Made by a program: the position numbers and the translations under genes
Assembly (NCBI RefSeq): GCF_001936475.1
Contig: NZ_MSPQ01000005.1
Coordinates: 248,001 to 312,000, forward strand
From: Algoriphagus marinus
GTDB taxonomy: Bacteria > Bacteroidota > Bacteroidia > Cytophagales > Cyclobacteriaceae
DNA: 64,000 nt
Direction of reading: 5' to 3'
Notes under the pieces: model-generated
Seen by the model: the letters and a program-made list of their open reading frames with translations, nothing else
What the model was told of the DNA's origin: nothing
Databases searched by the model: none
Part shown: piece by piece, positions 43,225 through 52,945 of the stretch
Position numbering within the stretch: the first letter of the stretch is position 1
How the letters are laid out: each line of letters begins with the position of its first letter

Positions 43225-44657
43225 GAGATAGTATCGTATAATTGTTTTTTCTTTTGAAGCGTAGTGATTGAACAAAATGTAATTAAAGAAAGTGTCAATC
43301 CAAACAGATTAGCGTCCAATCCAAAAGGAAGAGCTATAGTTGAGAAACCCAATACAGCCGTCAATGTTCCTCCTGAAATCATCGCAGAAATCGCGGCAGT
43401 AGAGTTTCGCTGGTTGAAAAATAAGCCAGCTACCACAGGAACCAGCAATCCCGAAACCATGAAAGCATAGGAATACAACATCAGACTGAGTACTTCAGTC
43501 ATTTGCCATGCTATAAATATCGCCACTGCACCGATTGCAAAAGTGAAGAATTGACTATATCTAATTTGAGTTTTTAGTGATTTTCCAACAAATAACCGGT
43601 CTAAAAGATCTGTAGTTAAATTACCTGATGCTGCCATGAGGCAAGAGTCTGCAGTAGATAAGATCGCCGAAAAATAAGCTGACATCATCAGACCCAAAAT
43701 TCCTACCGGTAAGATATTACTCAACAAAACAGGCAATCCCATTTCAGGATCCATAGCAGTGGTAAATCCTTCCAAAGCTCCTTGCTCCACTGCCACTCTA
43801 GAAAGTAAACCCAAGGTGACACCGAGCATAGCCATAATCGGCCACTCAAAAAGCCCAGCGATAAACCATGCTTTTTTTGCTGATTTCACATCTCTTGCTG
43901 CAAAAATCCGCTGGTAAAGAGTCATTCCCACAAACCAAATAGGGATAATCGTAATCCCCCAATTTGCAAGATCTTGCCATGATAGATTTGAAAAGCTAAA
44001 AAACTCCGGAGGCAAAACACTTTGGATAGCAGCCCATCCTCCTACATAAGTATAGGAAATTGGAATACCTATAAACATTAAGCCTGCCATCAATATAATC
44101 CACTGAATAGTATCAGTATAGATGACGGCTTTTAACCCACCCATGACTGTATAGCCAACTGCTACAGCCCCCATCACTAAAAGCGCTGTATGTAAATCAA
44201 ATCCTTCGAAAGTCCCAGATGCTAATTTTGCCCCTGCCAATAACTGGGAGGATGTGAATCCCAGATACCCTAAAAAACAAATCACAGCCGCCACTTTGGC
44301 TGCATTGGAATTATAGAGATGCCCAATGATCTGAGGAAATGTGAAAAACTTAGCGAAAGCCGGATCCGACTTCACTCTCGGAATCAAAATAACAGCTGCA
44401 AGCCAAGCACCGAGTAATCCTGTAAAAAGCATCCAGGAGCCTGAAATTCCCATCACAAACCCAAGTCCGCCTAATCCTATTGAAAAACCACCCCCAACAT
44501 CAGTAGCAACAACTGACAAACCAATATGCCAGCTACCAATATTTCTACCACCAACGTAGTAGTCCTCTTGATCTGAATTTTTTCTCATAAAAAAATATCC
44601 AACTCCTAACATGGCGAGCATGTAAGCAAGAAAGATCCCCAGATCCACTAAATGCAT
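43221..44657 (-). CDS. Sodium:solute symporter family protein
   Basis: A 478-aa integral membrane protein with thirteen predicted helices and the hallmarks of the SSS family: YYVGGRNIGSWHIGLSVVATDVGGG at the start, GFTSSQLLAGAKL, the Na+-site region SAYFSAILSTADSCLMAASGNL and FTFAIGAVAIFIA. It lacks a signal peptide. The substrate cannot be told, but the downstream acetyltransferase and racemase, both coupled to it by overlaps, make an amino acid or amine likely. It is the first gene of this three-gene operon; 44658-44793 upstream is an AT-rich promoter region. Confidence 0.88.
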   Translation of the reverse strand: MHLVDLGIFLAYMLAMLGVGYFFMRKNSDQEDYYVGGRNIGSWHIGLSVVATDVGGGFSIGLGGLGFVMGISGSWMLFTGLLGAWLAAVILIPRVKSDPAFAKFFTFPQIIGHLYNSNAAKVAAVICFLGYLGFTSSQLLAGAKLASGTFEGFDLHTALLVMGAVAVGYTVMGGLKAVIYTDTIQWIILMAGLMFIGIPISYTYVGGWAAIQSVLPPEFFSFSNLSWQDLANWGITIIPIWFVGMTLYQRIFAARDVKSAKKAWFIAGLFEWPIMAMLGVTLGLLSRVAVEQGALEGFTTAMDPEMGLPVLLSNILPVGILGLMMSAYFSAILSTADSCLMAASGNLTTDLLDRLFVGKSLKTQIRYSQFFTFAIGAVAIFIAWQMTEVLSLMLYSYAFMVSGLLVPVVAGLFFNQRNSTAAISAMISGGTLTAVLGFSTIALPFGLDANLFGLTLSLITFCSITTLQKKKQLYDTIS

Positions 44658-44793
44658 TATTTACTTTGGTTTGTAACAAATTCTCTTAGAAATATAACTT
44701 TTCAAAGTTACTAAAAAGGGTCAAATATTAAAAATTTAAATGTTTTTATAAAAAAAATTGACCGTAAGGCAATATCCAAAATTGAAATAGTAC

Positions 44794-44821
44794 AAAAAAA
44801 AGCCGACTCTCGCCGGCTTTT
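44794..44821 (-). terminator. Terminator of the sdh operon
   Basis: AAAAGCCG (44798-44805) and CGGCTTTT (44814-44821) form an 8-bp stem with an 8-nt loop. On the minus strand a T run follows (complement of the A run at 44794-44800). It lies 19 bp after the sdhB stop. Confidence 0.88.
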
Positions 44822-44839
44822 AAATGGTATTAATTTCGA

Positions 44840-45589
44840 TTACATGTTATCACTACTAACAACCGCTGAGAAATATTCCCTGTTCATTCTAGCAATGTTT
44901 GTCAGGCTAATTCCCTTTGGACATTCTGCAGCACAAGCCCCGGTATTGGTACATGCTCCAAAACCTTCCGCGTCCATTTGAGCAATCATTTTCTCTGCTC
45001 TGGTTTTTCGCTCCACCTTGCCTTGAGGTAGCATGGCTAGTTGTGAGATTTTTGCTGAAGTGAATAGCATTGCGGATGCGTTTTTACAAGCAGCCACACA
45101 AGCTCCACAGCCAATGCAAGTCGCTGCATCAAATGCTTCATCTGCAATTGTCTTAGGAATCGGGATCTCGTTAGCATCAGGAACTCCTCCAGTATTCACT
45201 GAAACATAACCTCCCGCTTGGATAATCCGATCAAAAGCAGAGCGATTTACTACCAAGTCCTTTACAACTGGGAAAGCTTTTGCTCTCCAAGGCTCAATCG
45301 TGATAGTCTCCCCATCAGAGAAAGACCGCATGTGGAGTTGACAAGTGGTAGTTTGAAGTGGTCCATGAGGATTGCCATTGATATAAAGAGAACACATTCC
45401 GCAGATACCTTCCCGACAATCATGATCAAAATGGACTGGATCTTCACCTTTTTCTGTCAATCCCTCATTCAACACATCCAACATCTCAAGGAAAGACATG
45501 TCTGTAGAAATACCGTCAACTGGATAAGTCGCAAAACCGCCTTTATCTGAGGCGTTTTTTTGTCTCCATATTTTTAATGTTAATTTCAT
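44840..45589 (-). CDS. sdhB: Succinate dehydrogenase/fumarate reductase iron-sulfur subunit
   Basis: SdhB carries electrons between the flavoprotein and the membrane anchor. The 249-aa protein has the [2Fe-2S] ligands in [16 protein letters not shown] and a further Cys at TTTCQLH, the [4Fe-4S] ligands in [15 protein letters not shown] and the final [3Fe-4S]/[4Fe-4S] set in [16 protein letters not shown]. It is of the type that goes with a b558-like anchor. It is the third gene of sdhCAB, but 125 bp of non-coding DNA with a REP-like palindrome separate it from sdhA. A terminator follows. Confidence 0.95.
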   Translation of the reverse strand: MKLTLKIWRQKNASDKGGFATYPVDGISTDMSFLEMLDVLNEGLTEKGEDPVHFDHDCREGICGMCSLYINGNPHGPLQTTTCQLHMRSFSDGETITIEPWRAKAFPVVKDLVVNRSAFDRIIQAGGYVSVNTGGVPDANEIPIPKTIADEAFDAATCIGCGACVAACKNASAMLFTSAKISQLAMLPQGKVERKTRAEKMIAQMDAEGFGACTNTGACAAECPKGISLTNIARMNREYFSAVVSSDNM

Positions 45590-45635
45590 ATGATAATATT
45601 TTTTTTCAAAAGATATATGAGATCTCGCTTGGCTT

Positions 45636-45653
45636 TCCCGATAGCCATCGGGA
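45636..45653. repeat. REP-like palindrome between sdhA and sdhB
   Basis: TCCCGAT (45636-45642) and ATCGGGA (45647-45653) form a perfect 7-bp palindrome around AGCC. No second copy is seen in the window. Intergenic palindromes of this kind are often dispersed in Bacteroidota genomes, and here it may tune the relative amounts of SdhA and SdhB mRNA. Confidence 0.5.
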
Positions 45654-45714
45654 CATGTCAGTGTTTGACTTTCTATTCAGCTCGACTTCATATAGCTATG
45701 AATTTGTCTTAAGG

Positions 45715-47649
45715 TTATTTATAGGAACGCTGTGTAAGCTTCACGTTCTCGAATTCCAAAGGCTCTTTCACTAATTCTTCTTCTTGATTTTCACCCATGA
45801 ATTTCCAAGCCGCTACATAAGCATAATTCTCATCGTCTCGTAGTGCTTCTCCTTCTGGAGTTTGATACTCTTCTCTGAAGTGTCCACCACAAGATTCATT
45901 TCTGTTTAAAGCATCATCAATCATTAATTCTCCCAGTTCGATGAAGTCTGCCACCCTATTTGCCTTTTCAAGCGATTGGTTAAGTTCCTCATTTTCTCCA
46001 AGCACTTTCACATCTGACCAAAATTCCTTTTTCAAAGCTTTGATTGCTTTTTTGGCTTCTTTCAAACCCTCAGCAGTTCGAGCCATTCCGCACTCATTCC
46101 ACATGATTTTACCCAAACGTTTGTGGAAGTGATCTACTGTTTTAGAACCTTTGATATTTAAAAGCTGATTGATTCCTCCTTTTACTTTATCAACTGCCTC
46201 CGCAAAAGCAGGATGCGAATCATCTACCTTCTTTGGAGGAGTTTGGGCCAAATAATCACCTATAGTGTAAGGGACAACGAAATATCCGTCAGCAAGTCCT
46301 TGCATCAATGCAGAAGCACCAAGTCTATTGGCACCATGGTCTGAGAAATTAGCCTCTCCCAAAGCATACAAGCCAGGAATATTGGTCATCAAATTATAAT
46401 CAACCCATAGTCCACCCATAGTGTAGTGAACTGCCGGATAGATCATCATCGGAGTTTTGTAAGGATTTTCACCCGTAATCTGCTGATACATATCAAACAG
46501 GTTACCGTATCTAGCTCTTATAGTATCTTCACTATCTCTTGCAATGGCATCCCTAAAATCAAGGAAAACAGCCTCACCGGTTTCGTTTACTCCTCGTCCC
46601 TCATCACATACATATTTTGCATTTCTTGAGGCCACGTCACGAGGAACTAAGTTTCCAAAGCTTGGATATTTTCGCTCTAGGAAATAATCCCGGTCTTCCT
46701 CTTTAATATCTGCTGGTTTAATCTGCTTTTTGCGAAGCTTTTCAGCAGTCTCCACTGTTTTCGGCACCCATACTCTACCATCGTTTCGAAGTGACTCTGA
46801 CATCAATGTCAGTTTCGATTGGTGATCACCCGAAACAGGAATACAGGTAGGGTGGATCTGAGTAAAACAAGGATTAGCAAACAAAGCTCCTTTCTTGTGA
46901 GCTCTCCAGGCTGCAGTCACATTAGACCCCATCGCATTGGTTGAAAGGAAAAACACATTTCCATATCCTCCTGTACATAATAGTACTGCATGAGCTGCGT
47001 GAGTTTCAATTGCTCCTGTGATCAGATTTCGGGTGACAATACCTCTGGCATGACCATCGATTGTTACCAAATCCATCATTTCTGTTCTTGGGAAAAGCTT
47101 TACTTTTCCATTAGCCACTTGGCGGCTAAGCGCAGAATATGCACCTAAAAGCAACTGCTGTCCTGTTTGACCCCTTGCATAGAAGGTTCTGGAAACCTGT
47201 GCACCACCAAATGAACGGTTGGCAAGTAACCCGCCATATTCTCTGGCAAAAGGAACTCCCTGTGCCACACATTGGTCTATAATGTTTACTGAGACTTGAG
47301 CTAATCGATACACATTGGCTTCTCTTGATCTGTAGTCCCCTCCTTTAATAGTATCGTAGAAAAGTCTAAAGATTGAGTCACCGTCATTCTGATAGTTTTT
47401 TGCAGCATTAATCCCTCCCTGAGCAGCAATAGAGTGCGCTCTTCTTGGACTATCTTGGAAACAAAAAGCTTTTACATTGTACCCCAACTCCGCAAGGGAA
47501 GCAGCAGCAGAAGCTCCAGCTAGGCCTGTTCCTACTACGATGACATCGTATTTTCTTTTGTTGGCTGGGTTTACCAGCTTACTGTTAAACTTATGCTTGG
47601 TCCATTTTTCTTCCAATGGGCCAGCAGGTATTTTGGAATCTAGTATCAT
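45715..47649 (-). CDS. sdhA: Succinate dehydrogenase/fumarate reductase flavoprotein subunit
   Basis: SdhA holds the covalent FAD and the dicarboxylate site. The 644-aa protein has the Rossmann motif [20 protein letters not shown] near residue 35, the FAD-linking [15 protein letters not shown] region near 70, and the active-site segment with [13 protein letters not shown] and [12 protein letters not shown]. The length of 644 aa and a N-terminal extension of about 30 residues are typical of the Bacteroidota/epsilonproteobacterial FrdA-like type. It lies 12 bp after sdhC and is separated from sdhB by 125 bp. In an aerobic Bacteroidota the complex probably works as a succinate:menaquinone oxidoreductase. 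Confidence 0.97.
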   Translation of the reverse strand: MILDSKIPAGPLEEKWTKHKFNSKLVNPANKRKYDVIVVGTGLAGASAAASLAELGYNVKAFCFQDSPRRAHSIAAQGGINAAKNYQNDGDSIFRLFYDTIKGGDYRSREANVYRLAQVSVNIIDQCVAQGVPFAREYGGLLANRSFGGAQVSRTFYARGQTGQQLLLGAYSALSRQVANGKVKLFPRTEMMDLVTIDGHARGIVTRNLITGAIETHAAHAVLLCTGGYGNVFFLSTNAMGSNVTAAWRAHKKGALFANPCFTQIHPTCIPVSGDHQSKLTLMSESLRNDGRVWVPKTVETAEKLRKKQIKPADIKEEDRDYFLERKYPSFGNLVPRDVASRNAKYVCDEGRGVNETGEAVFLDFRDAIARDSEDTIRARYGNLFDMYQQITGENPYKTPMMIYPAVHYTMGGLWVDYNLMTNIPGLYALGEANFSDHGANRLGASALMQGLADGYFVVPYTIGDYLAQTPPKKVDDSHPAFAEAVDKVKGGINQLLNIKGSKTVDHFHKRLGKIMWNECGMARTAEGLKEAKKAIKALKKEFWSDVKVLGENEELNQSLEKANRVADFIELGELMIDDALNRNESCGGHFREEYQTPEGEALRDDENYAYVAAWKFMGENQEEELVKEPLEFENVKLTQRSYK

Positions 47650-47661
47650 ACGGGACTATTA

Positions 47662-48348
47662 TTAGCTCTGTGATGTGAAATAGATGTAAATCGGCATACT
47701 AGCAAATAAGATCGGTACTAGAATGCTATATATTCTACCCAATACCTCTATGGCTGGGGTATACTTCTTATGATTTAATCCTAAGGTTTGGAATGCACTA
47801 GCAAATCCATGCGATAGGTGAAAAGACAGAAAGGCCATTGCAACGACATATCCAGCCACCATCAATTCATTTTGAAACGCAAAAGTCACAATGGAAAACA
47901 AATCTTTGTACTGTTCTCCATCATAGGTAACGAATGGAACTTCCCCCCAATGCATTTGGTACCAGAAGCTCTGCATGTGAATTACAAGAAAGATTAAAAT
48001 AATCGTTCCCAATATCCCCATGTTTCTGGATGCCGTAGAACTGCTTTTAGAAGCATTTGATTTGGCATAACCTACAGGCCTTGATGATTTATTGACCTGA
48101 GTAAGAATAATGGAATAGATAACGTGACCTATTACTGAAATGTAAGTCACATACGAAAGTAATTTCACTGCAGGATTAGTGGTCATGAATTTGGCATAAA
48201 TATTAAATGCCTCACCTCCATCACCTTTAAACAACAATAAATTACCTGAAACGTGACCTGTCAAAAACAGAATCAGGAAAAGCCCGGTCAATGCCATGAT
48301 CAATTTCCTTCCTAGTGTGCTACTCAAGGTTTTTGTAACCCAGCTCAT
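47662..48348 (-). CDS. sdhC: Succinate dehydrogenase cytochrome b558 subunit
   Basis: A 228-aa di-haem membrane anchor with five helices (about 15-35, 60-85, 108-130, 155-178, 200-222). His residues that can bind haem are in LTGHVSGNL, VIGHVIYS, LVIHMQSFW and LSFHLSHGF. This is the single-polypeptide b558-type anchor of the Bacillus/Bacteroidota group, which passes electrons to menaquinone. It is the first gene of sdhCAB; a candidate promoter lies about 50-75 bp upstream at 48395-48422. Confidence 0.93.
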   Translation of the reverse strand: MSWVTKTLSSTLGRKLIMALTGLFLILFLTGHVSGNLLLFKGDGGEAFNIYAKFMTTNPAVKLLSYVTYISVIGHVIYSIILTQVNKSSRPVGYAKSNASKSSSTASRNMGILGTIILIFLVIHMQSFWYQMHWGEVPFVTYDGEQYKDLFSIVTFAFQNELMVAGYVVAMAFLSFHLSHGFASAFQTLGLNHKKYTPAIEVLGRIYSILVPILFASMPIYIYFTSQS

Positions 48349-48394
48349 ACAATTTTAACGATTAGATTAGAACGAATTCTTTGATTTACGTGGC

Positions 48395-48422
48395 CAAATT
48401 TACATTTGGAACTGCTAGCAAA
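48395..48422 (-). promoter_or_regulatory. Candidate promoter of sdhCAB
   Basis: On the minus strand TAAATTTG (complement of 48395-48402) matches the TAnnTTTG -7 box and TTTG (complement of 48419-48422) could be the -33 box, but the spacing is 16 instead of about 19. The leader to the sdhC ATG would be about 40 nt. The remaining part of 48349-48661 shows no gene. Confidence 0.4.
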
Positions 48423-48661
48423 CAATTCGATCTTATACTGATTACTTATTTCAAAACGTTCTAAATAAAGAATTTCGAAGTAGTAAGAATTTTCATTTAA
48501 CTCATTACAAAACTTCCTGTTTATTTTTATTGTTTGATTTTGTGGAGATTTTCTACTTACTTCCATTTATTTCGTATAGGAAAAGAAATAGGGTTAAAGT
48601 GAGTATCAATTCAACTTTTGTTCCGTTAAGTAGTTTCGAAATAGTAAAGAATTTAATCAAT

Positions 48662-51439
48662 ATGAAGTTTAAAGCCATACTAGGTATTTTTATTTTATTT
48701 CTTTTGGTAGGACTTAGCAATGTCTGGGCAACCCACATTAGAGCAGGAGAAATAATTGCTGAGCGGACTTCAGTTCAAACTTTAACCTACAGAATCGTAG
48801 TTGTCGGATATACTGATACCAGATCAAGTGTGGTTTTTGGTCCAGGAACCATCAATTTTGGAGATGGTCGAGAGGAGCAATTAAATACTCAAAGCGACTT
48901 TTCTTTAGTAGAAAGTCTAGGTGACCAAATCGAGAAAAACACCTTTGTCATTACGCATACTTTCCAAGGCCCCGGAACATATACGATTCGTTTTCAAGAA
49001 TTTAATCGAAACGACAAAACCTTGAACATGGATAATTCGGTGGACACTCCTTTTTATGTAGAAACCCAGATTACCATCGATCCATTCATAGGTGTCAACA
49101 ATTCCCCTGTTTTGACTATTCCACCGGTAGATAATGGGGCAGTGAATGTTCGATTTATTCACAACCCAGGCGCTTATGATCCAGATGGAGATAGCTTAGC
49201 ATATGAGTTGGGCGTACCAAATCAGGCTTTCCAAAGACCTGTAAATAATTATAGAAGTCCAGCTACGAACGAATTCAGCTTTAGCCAGGAAGATGGTTCC
49301 GTCCCTCCTTTTTTGAGAGTTGATCCTATTTTTGGAGATTTAATTTGGGATGCTCCCGGTACTGCAGGGCAGTTTAACGTAGCGTTTCGAATCAAAGAAT
49401 ACCGCAAACTAAATGGTAAATATGAGTTGATCGGCTACGTCGTTAGAGATATGCAGATCATTATCGAAAACTCAAATAACCGAAGACCCGAATTGATTTT
49501 ACCTCCTGACCTTTGCGTGGAAGCGGGTACTCTAATTGAAGAGATCATACAAGGTCAAGATCCTGATGGAGACCCTATTCGAATTGAGATTTTTGGGGAA
49601 CCCATCGAAATAAATGCCTCCCCAGCAACTTATTCTCCTGAAAGTATCTTTCAAGCTAGTCCCGGCATTGTAAATTTCAATTGGCAGACAGTTTGCAACC
49701 ATGTAAGAGCAAGGGAATATGAGGTTCGCGTTCGAATTTCTGATGATCCAAGTTCTGGTCCTTCCTTAGTGGACATCAAAACATGGCGAATCAAAGTCAT
49801 TGGTCCACCTCCTGTATTCAATGAAATCGAACAAGGAACTGGAAGATCTGTAGAATTGAATTGGGATCCTTATGTATGTGCTAATTCGGCTCAGGAGATG
49901 CAGGTCTGGAGACGAATCAATTCAGATCCTTATATGCCAGATAGTTGTGAAACTGGAATCAGAGCTGGTTACGAACTGATAGGAACCACAAATATGGAAA
50001 TCTTCAGTTTCCTAGATGAAAATGGCGGAGAGGGACTCGCTCCTGGAAATACCTATTGCTATCGATTGGTAGCAGGTTATCCCCAGCCACGTGCTGGTGA
50101 GAGCATAGTTTCAGAAGAAATTTGTATCACCATAGACGTGGACGTTCCTATTATTACCAATGTTAGTATTGAGGCTACAGATCCAGCAAATGGTGAGATT
50201 TTTGTAAAATGGACTCCTCCATATGACATTGATCGAACCCAATATCCCGGTCCATTCACCTATGAATTGTACCGAAGAACCGGATTCACAGGTAACTCAG
50301 GTGCTGTTTCCCTAGGAATAACGGCAGATACTTTGTTTACAGATACCGGAATAAATACTGAAGATTTGGTTTATAATTATAAAGTAGTCCTTCTTGATCG
50401 TGGAACCAAAATAGACAGTTCTACATCCGCATCATCAGTACGATTAGAGCCAACCATTATAAACCAAGCCATTGAGTTAAATTGGGAATTTACGGTACCA
50501 TGGAATAATTCTGTTCGGGAGTTTAAACATGATGTCTATCGAAACAGAACCGATCCAGAAGCCCAAGATGCAGACACTTTTATAAAAATAGCTGAAGTGG
50601 ATGTAACTCAGGCTGGCTTTACCTTCTTCGATGATGGCAGCTTCAATGGGGTGGCTCTAGAGAAAGATATAGAATACTGCTACTATGTAATTACCAAAGG
50701 TTCTTACAATGTAGCTGGTCTCATTTACCCGCTGGAAAACAAATCACAGATAGTTTGCGCCAAGCCTGATGACAATCGGTTGCCTTGTCCTCCAGTATTA
50801 ACTTTTGAAGGTCCAGTATGCGAGGAATATTTAGCTGAAGTTTCTTGCAATACAACCACTTACTACCATGATTTGAGTTGGACTCCCGATTTCAGTGGAG
50901 ATTGTGATGACCAACTAAGTGGCTACAAACTGTATTTTACTGAAGACGGGGAAGATGGACAGTTTGAATTAGTTGCTGAACTTTCAGCTTTGGAACTAGA
51001 AACCAGAATCAATAACCTAACAAACTTCAGGGGGTGTTATTACATCACGGCAGTGGATAGATCTGGAAATGAAAGTGAACCAAGCAACGTCGTTTGTGTG
51101 GAAAATTGTCCATATTATGAACTTCCTAATGCATTTACGCCAAATGGGGATGGAAATAATGACACCTTCATTGCATTTGACAATCCATTCTCAAAGTGTC
51201 CAAGGTTTGTGATCGGAGTTGAGATTTTCATAGTCAACCGTTGGGGAGCTGAGGTCTTTAGCTACAATAGCTTAGAGTCAAGTGAAAACGACATCTTCAT
51301 TCGCTGGGACGGAAAAGACAAAAATGGAAATGATCTTCCAGCAGGAACATATTTCTACTCCGGCTCAGTCAAATTCGATGTATTGGATCCTGGAAAGCAA
51401 GAACAAAATCTAAAAGGAACTATTCAAATCTTAAGATGA
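48662..51439 (+). CDS. Large secreted FN3-like protein with type B T9SS C-terminal domain
   Basis: A 925-aa exported protein. It has a Sec signal (MKFKAILGIFILFLLVGLSNVWA), an N-terminal region with PKD-like repeats (about 60-330, HTFQGPGTYTIRFQEF, DPDGDSLAYELG), several fibronectin-III-like modules (about 380-800) and a C-terminal gliding-motility-associated CTD of type B (LPNAFTPNGDGNNDTF, then IFNRWG-like IVNRWGAEVF and WDGKDKNGNDLPAGTYFY). The latter marks it for the type IX secretion system and surface release. Function is probably adhesion or matrix building. The ATG at 48662 is chosen for its signal peptide; the frame extends upstream without features. It overlaps the DCC-family gene by 4 bp. 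Confidence 0.9.
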   Translation: MKFKAILGIFILFLLVGLSNVWATHIRAGEIIAERTSVQTLTYRIVVVGYTDTRSSVVFGPGTINFGDGREEQLNTQSDFSLVESLGDQIEKNTFVITHTFQGPGTYTIRFQEFNRNDKTLNMDNSVDTPFYVETQITIDPFIGVNNSPVLTIPPVDNGAVNVRFIHNPGAYDPDGDSLAYELGVPNQAFQRPVNNYRSPATNEFSFSQEDGSVPPFLRVDPIFGDLIWDAPGTAGQFNVAFRIKEYRKLNGKYELIGYVVRDMQIIIENSNNRRPELILPPDLCVEAGTLIEEIIQGQDPDGDPIRIEIFGEPIEINASPATYSPESIFQASPGIVNFNWQTVCNHVRAREYEVRVRISDDPSSGPSLVDIKTWRIKVIGPPPVFNEIEQGTGRSVELNWDPYVCANSAQEMQVWRRINSDPYMPDSCETGIRAGYELIGTTNMEIFSFLDENGGEGLAPGNTYCYRLVAGYPQPRAGESIVSEEICITIDVDVPIITNVSIEATDPANGEIFVKWTPPYDIDRTQYPGPFTYELYRRTGFTGNSGAVSLGITADTLFTDTGINTEDLVYNYKVVLLDRGTKIDSSTSASSVRLEPTIINQAIELNWEFTVPWNNSVREFKHDVYRNRTDPEAQDADTFIKIAEVDVTQAGFTFFDDGSFNGVALEKDIEYCYYVITKGSYNVAGLIYPLENKSQIVCAKPDDNRLPCPPVLTFEGPVCEEYLAEVSCNTTTYYHDLSWTPDFSGDCDDQLSGYKLYFTEDGEDGQFELVAELSALELETRINNLTNFRGCYYITAVDRSGNESEPSNVVCVENCPYYELPNAFTPNGDGNNDTFIAFDNPFSKCPRFVIGVEIFIVNRWGAEVFSYNSLESSENDIFIRWDGKDKNGNDLPAGTYFYSGSVKFDVLDPGKQEQNLKGTIQILR

Positions 51440-51858
51440 CAAGTTCCAAATCCATCATTTTTTTTGATGGAGTCTGCAACCTCTGCAATGCTTCCATAGA
51501 TTTTATCATTAAGAGAGATAAAAAGGGACAGTTCCTGGTGGGAGCATTGCAAGACGAGGTAAGTAAAAAAGTGCTTTCTGATTATTCTGTACAAGAAGAT
51601 TATTTAGACTCACTCGTTCTTCTTGAGGACAAGGAGATTTTTTACAAAAGTACAGCCGCACTCAAGATAGCAAAGAACCTATCTGGGTTATGGCCTGCCT
51701 TATATCCATTGATTTATCTACCAAAGGGACTTCGTGACCCTGTTTACGATTGGATTGCAAAGAATCGATACAGTTGGTTTGGAAAAAAGAATACGTGCAG
51801 ACTGCCCAGCCCTGAAGAAAAAGCCAAATTCCTTACCAAGGAAAATATCCCTGTTTAA
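51436..51858 (+). CDS. DCC-family thiol-disulfide oxidoreductase-like protein (DUF393)
   Basis: A 140-aa protein of the DUF393/DCC family, recognised by IIFFDGVCNLCNASIDFII at the start, with the D-G-V-C-x-L-C motif that gives the family its name, and YPLIYLPKGLRDPVYDWIAKNRY in the C-terminal half. The two Cys suggest a thioredoxin-like redox role, but no substrate is known. Its ATG overlaps the stop of the large secreted protein gene (ATGA), which couples their translation; whether it aids disulfide handling of that Cys-containing protein is speculative. Confidence 0.85.
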   Translation: MTSSKSIIFFDGVCNLCNASIDFIIKRDKKGQFLVGALQDEVSKKVLSDYSVQEDYLDSLVLLEDKEIFYKSTAALKIAKNLSGLWPALYPLIYLPKGLRDPVYDWIAKNRYSWFGKKNTCRLPSPEEKAKFLTKENIPV

Positions 51859-51899
51859 ACCCTGAAAATTCATTAGAAACTCAATTGGATAATCTGGCT

Positions 51900-52859
51900 T
51901 TAAAACGCTTGAATGATCATCCAATAGATTGGCATTCCTAATGTGATGTTAAACGGAAATGTGATTGCCAATGCCATTGGGATATACAGACCTTCATCTG
52001 CTTCTGGATTTGCAAGCTTCATTGCGGCAGGTACTGCAATATAAGATGCACTGGCTGCTAGAATGGCAAATATAAATCGGTCCCCATCAGCATCTGCTAC
52101 CCAGTAGCTTAAGAATGCTACCAAAACCCCATTAACAAGTGGAATCAGGATTGCGAAAATCGTAGAAAAATAGCCGTATTTGAAGAAAGTCTTTAGCTTT
52201 TTACCACTTCGGATTCCCATATCCAAAAGGAAAACAGCTAAAAATCCTTTGAAAATGTCTGTTACGAATGGCTTAATTCCTTCGGCTTGCTTCTCATCTG
52301 CTATTAATCCTATTACCAAACTCCCCAAGATTAAAAGAACACTTCCATTCGTAAATGCATGGATTACAATGTTTTTTAGCCCTCCTTCAGGTTTTTGATC
52401 TGAATATTCCTGAAGCAAAATTACACCGGAAATAATTGCCGGAGCCTCCATCAAAGCCATCACTGCAACCATATGGCCTCCAAATGGAACACCCTGAAGA
52501 TCTAAAAATGCAACTGCTGCCACAAAAGTAACTGCACTTATAGAGCCATAAGCAGCCGCAATAGCTGCGGAATTTGATGCGTTTAGCTTGCGTTTGAGGA
52601 TAAAAAAAGTGTAAAAGGGAACAAGTGCCGAAAGCGAAATCCCGAAAAGAAGCGCCCAAAAAATACTTAAATCAAAACTACTGTGAGAAAGTTCTTGACC
52701 TCCTTTAAACCCAATCGAGAGCATCAAGTATAAGGCTATGAACTTAGAACTACTTGGAGGTATCTCCAGATCACTTTTAAACCGAACTGCCAAAATTCCC
52801 AAAACGAAAAACAGTAAGCTCGGATTCGTTAGGTTGTTAATGAGTATCTGAAAATCCAT
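51900..52859 (-). CDS. Sodium-dependent bicarbonate transporter SbtA-like permease
   Basis: A 319-aa membrane protein with about ten helices, of the SbtA/DUF897 bicarbonate-transport family. Features are the short N-terminal helix pair with ALYLMLSIGFKGGQEL, the linker NASNSAAIAAAYGSISAVTFVAAVAFL and GHMVAVMALMEAPAIISGV, and the later helix DLQGVPF/ADGDRFIFAILAASASYIAVPAAMKLANPEA. It takes up HCO3- with Na+. The adjoining PII-like SbtB gene is absent; instead a LysR regulator is divergent 86 bp away, so regulation is probably by that protein. It is a single-gene unit. Confidence 0.85.
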   Translation of the reverse strand: MDFQILINNLTNPSLLFFVLGILAVRFKSDLEIPPSSSKFIALYLMLSIGFKGGQELSHSSFDLSIFWALLFGISLSALVPFYTFFILKRKLNASNSAAIAAAYGSISAVTFVAAVAFLDLQGVPFGGHMVAVMALMEAPAIISGVILLQEYSDQKPEGGLKNIVIHAFTNGSVLLILGSLVIGLIADEKQAEGIKPFVTDIFKGFLAVFLLDMGIRSGKKLKTFFKYGYFSTIFAILIPLVNGVLVAFLSYWVADADGDRFIFAILAASASYIAVPAAMKLANPEADEGLYIPMALAITFPFNITLGMPIYWMIIQAF

Positions 52860-52945
52860 GCTGCAAATATTTAAAGGAAAAACAGGAAAAAAAACTAAAC
52901 CATAAGGTTTTTTTATTCGTAATGACTTTTGTATTTAATTTACTT

